Shown in pieces: positions 56,501 to 64,000 of a stretch of DNA of 64,000 nt; position 1 is the stretch's first letter; every line of letters begins with the position of its first letter. The stretch is from Eucommia ulmoides (Eukaryota > Streptophyta > Magnoliopsida > Garryales > Eucommiaceae): assembly GCA_016647705.1 (NCBI GenBank), contig JAENRU010000279.1, positions 1-64,000 on the forward strand. Direction: 5' to 3'. The notes below the pieces were generated by a model. The model had not been told where the DNA came from. It saw only the letters and a program-made list of their open reading frames with translations, and ran no database searches. The translations under genes were made by a program, and so were the position numbers.

Positions 56501-56932
56501 AATCACATGCTCTTATTAATTGACGGTATGTTACGTTGAATAAATAAAATATTACCTTATTTGGGATGAATTGATTTTTCTCTCTTTATTTATATATGAT
56601 CTAATTAAATTTTAGATATAATCAGTGGAACAAATGATATCATAGTCTGTTATATTTTTTATTATATTAAATATATATTTAATATATTCAATACTTGTAT
56701 TCAGTATTTATAGGTTTTAATCACATAATTTTTAATATTATCAAACAGGTCCTAAGAGTGTGTTTCTTTTATGTGTGATATATATATATGTATGCGCGCG
56801 TGCGCTCTTGCTTATGAATATGTGTGTGTGTAGGATGTATTGAAATCAACAAGGTCACAGCTGGAGAAGGAACTACTAATGGATGATGTAATGAGGATTG
56901 AAGACATGCCTTCCTACAGCCTTCTTTGTTGA
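52220..56932 (+). CDS. ELMO domain-containing protein
   Basis: Nine coding exons (52220-52319, 53716-53825, 54232-54300, 54675-54790, 54906-54960, 55523-55643, 55895-55942, 56030-56124, 56834-56932) give 270 residues with consistent phases. The N-terminal 35 residues are Ser-rich. The ELMO/CED-12 domain covers about 75-245, with EERLRRLKNRMMVYFD, ALRALWKAAYPDEELHGL, QWKEMGWQGRDPSTDF, GAGFISLENLLFF, WEYPFAVAGVNITFM and FDLLYCVAFVVMDKQWL. The end is EDMPSYSLLC. In animals ELMO proteins work with DOCK-type exchange factors or as GTPase-activating proteins for Arf-like GTPases; in plants the small ELMO proteins are poorly known. Intron 2 has a GC donor (CAG/GCAAGT), and using GT instead would break the frame. 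Introns hold MITEs and a TRIM. Confidence 0.93.
53008..53315. mobile_element. MITE in ELMO intron 1
   Basis: TTTTTGCACTTTGCACCCCT and CAGTGCAAAGTGCAAAAAGC are inverted ends. The match continues inward to CACATTAAATCCTGAAGTAT and its inverse. It is the same family as 20289-20478. Confidence 0.7.
54335..54626. mobile_element. nested pair of MITEs in ELMO intron 3
   Basis: The outer element has ends CAGTGTTTGGTTGCATGGAA and TTCCCAAACGCTACCT. Inside, at about 54367-54540, lies a second one with ends GGGCCCGTTCGTTTG and GAACCAAATAGGCC. The inner insertion is the younger. Confidence 0.65.
55100..55345 (-). mobile_element. dispersed element in ELMO intron 5
   Basis: On the minus strand it shares GGGGGACT, TATAATTTAGGAGGGG, AAATTTTTAAA-type and GGTAATAGTAAA words with 32930-33112 and 45046-45505. 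The ends are not well defined. Confidence 0.4.
55667..55816. mobile_element. MITE of 150 bases in ELMO intron 6
   Basis: TTAAGGTAGTGTTTGGTTGC and CCCCAAACACTACCTAA are inverted ends. It is the shortest and cleanest member of the GGTAGTGTTTGG family in the window. Confidence 0.75.
56163..56490 (-). mobile_element. TRIM (short LTR element) in ELMO intron 8
   Basis: Read on the minus strand there are two LTRs (about 56490-56372 and 56270-56163), each with TTTATTC or TTTATCTCA near the start, GTCAGGTTATAAGT.TGAGGG and a GATTGAGAGAGAC end. Between them lies ACTGGTATCAAAGCCTAGG, a primer site for initiator-Met tRNA. It is antisense to the gene. It is the same family as 14047-14375 and also old. 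Confidence 0.75.
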
Positions 56933-57789
56933 GATGGGTTTCATTTTTCTTTAATTTTAATTATTTTATTTAGGTGACAGTTCATACTTTTTTCTTTTTT
57001 TTTTTCAGGCCATTTAGTTTTTTTATTAACCAAGAAAAGGATGCTTCAATTGCTTTATTCTTTCCAACAATGTTCTTTTGTTTCTAACTTTGTTTGGCTT
57101 GTTATTGGATTGTACCATCAAATTCATAATGTTATTTTTAGAAAGGCCTTTTTCTTTTTCTCTTTTGCTTCAATTTGTATAAAAGATTGGTTCATCCATA
57201 AGTTAAGGTGCCATTTAGGGCATGTTTGGTTGTCTAATGAATTATGTTATTTTTGATGAATTTACTGTTTTAGTTTAATTTAGTTTTAAATCCTTTACTC
57301 TTATATAAATGAGAGTTTGAATCACTATTCCTTTTGCAACGTAATTTTACAAAAATATCCTTAGCTCACATGTATATTTTCCACAAAGCCACTCAAGCTC
57401 TCCTTTATCCACAAGCACACTTCTACTATACAAAAGCAATAAAAAAAGAAAAAAAAAATCATTGACACTTTTCTGACGGAAATTAGCTGACATATATATT
57501 ATCCACAAAGCCACTCAACCTCTCTTTTATCCACAGTAAAGCATGGGCTATATCTCAAAATTTTTAAAATTATATTTTAAATAACATAATAATTCCAAAA
57601 TGTTTTAAAATTCAATTTAAAATCAATATATTAATTCCCAAAGTTTTTAAAGTCAACTTTTAAATATCATAATAACCCCTTAAAAATTTTAAGGTAAAAT
57701 TTAAATAACACAATAGATTCTATTATTTTCAAAATGTTCTAAAATATAACTAAAAAAATATACGTGCAAAAATTAGGCCTTACAATGAG

Positions 57790-58020
57790 TCCCGTATAGT
57801 TTGTGCAGAAAAAGTTGGGAATCACGGTGGTAAAGAATTTTGGGGGAGAGTTGGTCCCTACTAGAGAAACCACAGTATGGCGAGTTTGTATTGATTTTGT
57901 AAAAATCAATGCCATAACGAGAAATGATCACTTCCTGCTACCATATATTGATCAAATTGTGGAGAAGTTAGCGGGATTTCCTTACTATTGTTTCCTTGAC
58001 AGATACTAGGGATATAACCA
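57790..58020 (+). mobile_element. Ty3/gypsy reverse transcriptase fragment
   Basis: A translated stretch has the order expected in gypsy reverse transcriptase, with ITVVKN, W(R)VCIDF, RNDHFLLPYIDQ and FLD. Only this small part of the pol region remains and no LTRs are attached. It is an old, non-functional fossil. Confidence 0.8.
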
Positions 58021-58169
58021 AGTCCTAGCTCTTGCAATAAAACATTAAACTATAAAAAATCATAATTGATTAATTAAAAAATAATCTGATTTGCAAATTG
58101 AAAGACAACTAAACGAATTGTTTTTTTGTACCAAAAGCTTTGGAACAATTAAATTTGTTCTTATTTCAT

Positions 58170-59640
58170 TCTGAAAGTTTTATTCTTAAAAATCGTGTCT
58201 TCCATTTGGAACAAGATCAGAAATGGATCGATCAGAATGTGTACATGTAATTAATAAGACCAAGGGTAATAAATTGTTGAAAGAATGACCGAGATGAAAT
58301 GAAAAAACAAAAATTGCTTATGTTTCAGCGGTCAATAATTTAATACATGTCATGGTATGCATGAGATTGGACATCATTCATGCTATTGTCATTATAAGTC
58401 GATTTTTTTCAAATTCGAGTAAAGAGAATTGGGTAACAGTAAAATAGATTTTCAGATATCTTAAAAGCACTTCTAAAATTTATTTATATTTCAACAACGG
58501 AAAAGCTATGCTAGAAAGATGTACAGATGCAGGTATGACAAGTGATATCGATCGAGAAAGACCTGATGGAAAGTAGACTCCTTTTCAAATGGTGGATCCC
58601 AATTTATTTGATAAATTAGAAGGTATTTTGACATGACATGGCTCATTTATCAATGGCCATCTACTTTCTTTTGAAAAAGAAAAAGAAACAAATGTTTTGT
58701 TTGAAAAATTGGCAGATGTCAAACTTTCGGTTACAGTCATTTTTTGAAGAAAAGTAGAAGAAACTTGAGCAGCTTTAATTGCAGTCGGTGCCTGATTTTA
58801 AACAGAAGATGTTGAAGGAAATTTTTGGCAATGATCAGATTTTTTCTGATCTGCGGCTAGCAAATTAGAGAAATTAGATTTGTTCTCATTTGTCCTTCAC
58901 TGTCTATAAAAGGGGCAGAGTTGCAGGCTCAGAAGAATGAGTGATCTCACAATTGCAGAAGAATAAAAATGAGAGATTAAATTCCTTAATAGCCACAATT
59001 GAGTGAATTTTTGCTCAAGTGTCTTAAGTTGTTTTAAGGCCTTGATTTGTATTTTATCATCAAATAAAAAAGTTCCATAATTGCTCTCGAGAAGTAGGCG
59101 AAATTGCCGTTAAATCTTGTATTATTGTTTGTGAGTGTGTGTGTTTTCATTTCATCTCCCATAATATTTATTTTGTGTTGGGTCCACCCGACACGCTTCC
59201 GCACAACAAGACCACCATCAAAATACTTGATTAACCTTGCAGGAGGAGTAATCTCATGAGAATCTAAATTATGGAAATGTATTACTTTATCAACCTAAGA
59301 AGCATAATACATTGTACTGACATAACTTTATAAAAAGATTATGTGGTTGAAGAATTTTTTACTATAGTCGAATTTGCAACAAAAGAAGTAGATCCTTTAC
59401 TACGAAAGTGAAAGTGTCATTTATCTTTCGAAGAAGTCAACTTTTTAGTTGAAATCGAAACATATAGATATGAAATACCATTAGATTCATGATGTGTTGA
59501 CTATGAAATTACTACAATTTGAGAACATACGCACAAATGAGAACAATTTAGATATAATACCAAATACTTTGGTCGGAGAAGCTTCAAAGTTATAGACAAA
59601 AAGCAAGTCTGTTGTATTTTCCCACATAAGTGGGATTGGG
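58170..59640 (+). mobile_element. Ty1/copia pol remnant, interrupted by an LTR
   Basis: Translated fragments at about 58320-58575 and 59225-59600 match the last part of copia pol (reverse transcriptase end and RNase H). Seen pieces include VMVCMRLDIIHA and SRFFSN. The element is heavily broken, with many disruptions. A block with LTR features (58690-59220) splits the two fragments, so a second element inserted into it. Age: old. Confidence 0.75.
58690..59220 (+). mobile_element. solo LTR-like block nested in the copia remnant
   Basis: It starts near TGTTTTGTTTGAAAAATTGG and has a TATA element in TCTATAAAAGGGGC near 58905, AATAAAA-type signals near 58965 and 59065, and an end in the region TTTTGTGTTGGGTCC. 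The exact ends are not settled. It is probably a copia-type solo LTR. Confidence 0.5.
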
Positions 59641-60369
59641 AGATTTAATCAATTGGTATGTAGATAGACGAAACCCAAACCCTTATAGGCTTTTCTTTTT
59701 TTAAAAAAAAAAGAAGGCCGATCAAGTTTTTCTTTGAAATTTTATGTAGAAATAGCACAAAAGGAAAGGCCACCACTTTTTATAGATTTTGAGTGTTCAC
59801 TTTAGGATTAGAGAAGAGTGAAATTGAAGATTCAACTTAACGATCGCACGGTGATCCGAATTTTGTTTGGACTGAAAGTTTAGAGTATTGTTATCGGCAT
59901 CAAATAATATATTTCCATAGGTCTTAATCATCGGTAACCCTCTTGTTATAGGTCATCTAAACCGCACTTACCGTTTATTATTAAATCTACCTTTTTAGTG
60001 ATGTTTCCAAAATGATCCAAGAATTATTCTCTTACAATTGTTCACGAAAATTGATATAAGATTTCAGTCCCCTGTTTGTTTCCATTTTGGGATTTTTCTC
60101 GTAAAAATCATGTCTTTAGTTTTATCTATTATTTGTTTTATATTTGGTTAAATATTTATGGATATTGAAAATTAACATTAAAATTTTGATTTAGAGAAAG
60201 GGGGAAAGAGAAGGTAAACTCTCACCCCCCAAAATTCTACCTTTGCTTGGAGACTTGTCAAAAAAGGATAAGACTTCTTACCTCGAAATGAAGAATTGGG
60301 AAAAAGGTAACAAGGCTATGTTGAAAAAAATGGTAATCATTTGACAATAAATAATTATAATTACTAACA

Positions 60370-61235
60370 TAAGATTTTGACTCATTAATTGTCCAAGCCA
60401 ATGAAAATTTAGGAACCCAAGCCGGACCCATGCATTAGTTGGGCTGACAGGACTGCAAAGCAAAATGACGAGACATGCCAATAAATCCGTACTATATACC
60501 GGGCCGGGATTCAGACAAATTTGGGCACTAATCAGACCAGGCCGGGCTTGGTAATATGTCCAATACCAGTCAAAGATAACATAGTTAGTTCAGCGTATTG
60601 CGCAAGAGGTAGAACGATAATTGGGGAACTAAAACCGGGCCGGGCTCATGCATGATTCGGATAAACAAGGCTGCCAAGAAGAACATGCAAACACATGCCA
60701 ATGGATCTATTCTAGCACAGAACCATGTGTCTGTCCGGGTCGGGCATGGGCAGACATGAATCTTATTCGGGCCAGGCCGGGCCAGGACAAAAGGGCCTGG
60801 TAATCTGTCCAATTCCAGACAAAGGAAACTAGTCAGTTCAGAACAATGTGTAAGAGCTTAGAATGATAATCAAGGAACCAAAACCGGGCCAGGCCCATAC
60901 ATGATTCAAGCCAAAAGGGCTGCAATGCAAACTTGCAGAGACACCACAATGGATCTAGCACAGGCTTGGGCAGACATGGGAACTAAACGGGCCAGGCAGG
61001 ACCAAACAAGCCCAATCATCTGTCCAACACCAATCAAAGGAAACATAGCCGGTGAAGAGCTAGAATGATAATTCAATCGATCTAAAACAGGACCGTATAC
61101 CTGTCAAGGCCGGGCTTGGAGGACACGTGTCCTATTCGGGCCGGGGTGGGCAAAACAGGCCTGGAAATCTGTCCAATACAAGTCAAAGGAAACATGTCAA
61201 TTCAGAGCTAAGAATGAAGCAAATGACAAAGATTG
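60370..61235. repeat. GC-rich degenerate tandem array, about four units
   Basis: TGTCCAATACCAGTCAAAG-type blocks recur at 60557, 60806, 61021 and 61170. Between them the order ACCGGGCCGGGC, ATGCATGATTC, GGCTGC.A, CATGCCAATGGATCTA and GGGCAGACATG is repeated. Unit lengths are about 249, 215 and 149 because of deletions. Open frames in it are accidental. Confidence 0.85.
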
Positions 61236-61438
61236 AGAAACCACAACCTGTAATATTAATGATTGCTTAAGAATCAAGTTCCTGTTAAAGCCATAAAGTG
61301 ACAGGCACATATAGCATATCTAACCACTATAAGTCTATATCATTTATATATTTTAAAAAGGAATAATAAATAATTATAACATCCCCTAAAATGGGTTTCC
61401 AAAAAAATACACAAACACAACACTCACTCCATAGACAG

Positions 61439-61872
61439 CAAATGACAATGAAATGAAAAATGCATAGGACAGTATTTAAATTTTAAATCTCGAACAAAGA
61501 GCTGAGACGATCTCTAACTGCATCGTTTTCCCATTACATTTGTTGTGATTGGAGGGGCACCAGATTTCCTTGGGATTGACCGCATTATTCAATCCAATGG
61601 GGAGTTTCTTAAGTTTCGGACAACATTCAATTCGGATAAATTCTTATGATGGCCAACAAAGATATTCACCGCCCATCCACCCCTGAAGAAGCTCGCGAAT
61701 TCTCGGAGATATTCCCGCAATTTAGGTAATGCCCCAGCTTCAATTTCCTTCACATCTTCATATGAAATCGTCTCCTTGAAAGAATTGCAGTCAATAATGT
61801 TCTAATCTTCCAAATTGTGGAGTTGTTGAATCCATCCCCATGGAAAGAGCTTTTTCAACTTATGACATAAGA
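61439..61872 (-). pseudogene. tandem duplicate of the NLR pseudogene 3' end
   Basis: About 432 bases repeat the last LRR block and 3' flank of the neighbouring pseudogene (61873-62310). On the minus strand it has the words for SDED, PKL and NNAVN, with disrupted frames. The downstream flank (ATGCATAG.ACAGTATTTAA) matches both the pseudogene copy and the flank after the intact NLR stop codon at 6342, which fixes the orientation. Confidence 0.8.
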
Positions 61873-63757
61873 CAACAAATGATAATGATTTGTAAAATGC
61901 ATAGAACAGTATTTAATCATAAACCTTGAACAAAGAGTTGAGACGATCTCTAACTACGTCGTTTTCCCATTCCATTTGGTCCCACTGCTCATAGGGGTCG
62001 CACCTAATTGTCTTAAGATTGACTGCATTATTCAATCCAAAGGGGAGTTTCTCAAGCTTCGAACACACAGCAATTTGGATAAATTCTAATGAGGGCCAAC
62101 AAAGATATTCGCCACCTCGAAAGAAGCTCGCAAATTTTGGCAGACAGAGAATTTTTATTATCCGCAATTTGGGTAATGCCTCAGCTTCAATTTCTTTCAT
62201 ATCTTCATCTGAAATAATCTCCTCAAAAGAATAGCAATCAGAAATGGTCAAATATTCCAATTGTGGAGTTGTTGGATCCATCCCCGTGGAAAGAGCTTTT
62301 TCAACTTATCACATCCCAATACGCTTAGTGATTTGAGGTTGGTGAAGTAGTTGCTGTTGAGATAATTGTTGCCTTCTGGTCAGATGCTCCTTAAAGATTG
62401 AAAGTATAACAAATATAAAAAATTTAAATTTGAGAAAACAGAGTAATTACTTTCCTCCCCATCTGCGTGCACAAATATTTTAAGCCCTGAACGATCACAA
62501 ACAGTCAATGTTTTCAATCCACTCATGTTCCTCACAGCTGAAACTAAAAATTTCGTTCTATCTTCATCACCCCTCAATATGAATTCTTCCGCGTACTTGA
62601 GTACCTTAATTATTGCACAAGTAAACGTATGTTCGTCATCTTCTCTGGGTTCATATACCACACTCTTGGGACTCATGCCACCATCATAAAAATCCTGCTT
62701 GGCAACATATATTCGGAACTTTCTCAAGTTTTCATTTATCCATGATTTGCAGTTGTTCAAGAAATATTGAAGAATTTCCAAACTTCAAAAATTAAATTCA
62801 ACCGACGAAGGCCAATCCAATGTGCATAGATGCTTTGTGATGACCTCTACACCATCATCGGCTAATGTCTTACAAAAATTGTGATTGAATCTGAATGTCT
62901 CTAATCGAGTGAGTTCGGATATCGGGCCACTCGAAACCATCTTGTTGACATTGAGCCCACTAGTACGAGTAAAAATTCTAATGTACTTAAGTCTGGTTAA
63001 TTTCCATATCTCATCAGGTAGACATTTATACTAATGCCTATGGCAAGCACTTCCAGTTCCTTCAGTTCCCCAACTTCCACAAGGAGTTCATTCAAACCAT
63101 AACATTCCTTGATAATAAGTGCTTGAAGACCAACCAAATTAGATATTGAAGAAGGCAAAAATTCAATTCCAATTTTGGACAAATCCAATACCCAAACGCT
63201 AGGCATGAAGTTGAAGAACGCTTAGGAAATTTTCACTAATTGGTGATTGTCTTGCAAAAGCAAACTGGAAAGCTTACGACATTTGGGCACATATGGCAAA
63301 TTCTTCAAGTTTGGATTGGCTATAAATGAGATGCGTGATGCATTTTTCCATTCTTTGGCTTCAAATTCGGCCTCTTTACACCGTCCAACTCTGACCAACT
63401 GCTTGTATTTTGCTGCTCCTTAGCTTCAGCCGAGATTATTCTTAGAACCAAATCACAAACCACATCATGCAGCTTCACAAATCCTTCTCTTTCACATCTT
63501 TCAAGTAAAGACGCATCGACAAGCTCCTGTAATATTTTTTGTCCCTTGTCCTAAGAGTTAGCTAAAGTCCAATCACGTAATAGAAGCCCTTCCGCTCGCC
63601 AATAACAGATCAAATTGGATTTCTTGATCTCCGTGTCATCTGGAAACAATCCACAAAACAAAAAACATTTTTTTGAATTGTCATTTTTCAAATTGTCGTA
63701 ACTAACCTTTAGTGGCATAAACACCTCTCCCATGTCTTTAACATTTGATGTTGCTAG
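61873..63757 (-). pseudogene. 5'-truncated CC-NB-LRR pseudogene, paralogue of the NLR at 3376
   Basis: On the minus strand the sequence follows the intact NLR from about its residue 374 (KDMGEVF.PLKVSYDNLK) to its end (NNAVNLKTIRC, QMEWENDVVRDRL). RNBS-D CFLFCGLFPDD, LHDVV at the MHD position and the LRRs are recognisable. There are in-frame stops (one where the intact gene has Lys of the DSKDKGQ stretch, one near KIPVAFF) and several frameshifts, for example after LRR start blocks and near the KAAEGE region. Everything before residue 374, including the P-loop and coiled coil, is missing at 63757, where AT-rich unrelated DNA begins. It may still be transcribed but cannot make a working receptor. 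Confidence 0.9.
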
Positions 63758-64000
63758 TAATTATATACTAACACATGCTAGTAAGTGCTTAAAAAATAAA
63801 TATAATGTAGACACATTATTTTATTTGCCCAAAAAAATCTATAATAATATTGGTGATCTAATTATGAAGTCCCATATCTAATTTTGTACTTTTTTTCTTA
63901 GAACAATTTATTTTTTAGCCATTTCCAATTTACTTTTTAGTTGTAGTTGATAAAAAAAAAATCTAAATTTAATATTTAATACTTAGTTAATATTAACTTA
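63758..64000. other. AT-rich right edge
   Basis: There is no similarity to the 5' half of the NLR and no other recognisable feature. Whether the missing half of the pseudogene lies beyond the window cannot be seen. Confidence 0.6.

Larger units (their letters stand above)
56933..61438. other. gene-free stretch with retroelement fossils
   Basis: The ELMO 3' flank is followed by AT-rich DNA (57300-57780), retrotransposon remnants (57790-59640), unidentified DNA (59640-60370) and a GC-rich tandem array (60370-61235). No host gene is seen. Confidence 0.6.

Noticed and set aside
60585-60812. Minus-strand open frame with Pro/Arg-rich start
   Set aside because: It lies within the GC-rich tandem array and does not recur as an open frame in the other units.

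Overview
The window is nuclear DNA of a flowering plant, most likely a eudicot. It is AT-rich, its genes have short exons and AT-rich introns with GT-AG borders, all recognisable proteins are plant types, and the space between genes is full of small transposons (SINEs, MITEs, TRIMs, hAT-type elements, LTR remnants). The species cannot be told from the sequence. All splice sites were read by eye. Each multi-exon model below keeps an open frame from start to stop with consistent intron phases.

Layout, left to right: (1) 1-6342, an intact single-exon CC-NB-LRR immune receptor gene (+). Just upstream lies a small degenerate piece of the receptor-kinase gene found 8 kb further on. (2) 9368-13266 (-), a two-exon LRR receptor-like kinase of the ZAR1-like type. 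(3) 13.3-19.0 kb, gene-free and repeat-rich (TRIM, SINEs, a degenerate tandem array). (4) 19033-24434 (-), a seven-coding-exon gene for the 20S proteasome beta-5 subunit (PBE1), with several MITEs and a minisatellite in its introns. (5) 25-30.7 kb, gene-free. (6) 32053-37598 (+), a U-box/ARM-repeat E3 ubiquitin ligase of the PUB6/PUB45 clade, with a long 5' leader from about 30.7 kb. (7) 38.5-40.9 kb, a tRNA-Lys(CTT) gene between two hAT-type non-autonomous elements that still have their target-site duplications. (8) 41642-44057 (-), a plant protein of unknown function with an acidic repeat tail. (9) 44-52 kb, gene-free, with SINEs, MITEs, a solo LTR with target-site duplication and tandem duplications. 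(10) 52220-56932 (+), a nine-exon ELMO-domain gene with one GC-AG intron and an overlapping upstream ORF. (11) 57-61.4 kb, Ty3/gypsy and Ty1/copia debris and a GC-rich tandem array. (12) 61.4-63.76 kb (-), a broken, 5'-truncated paralogue of the first NLR in the opposite orientation, with its 3' end tandemly duplicated.

The genes do not form one pathway. Two are immune- or receptor-type genes (NLR, LRR-RLK), two belong to the ubiquitin-proteasome system (U-box ligase, beta-5 subunit), and one carries the ELMO domain known from small-GTPase signalling. I found no convincing new biological system. The most unusual points are the RLK exon fragment in the NLR 5' flank, the inverted truncated NLR copy, the upstream ORF that overlaps the ELMO start codon, the partly duplicated tRNA gene and the nested insertion history of several small elements.
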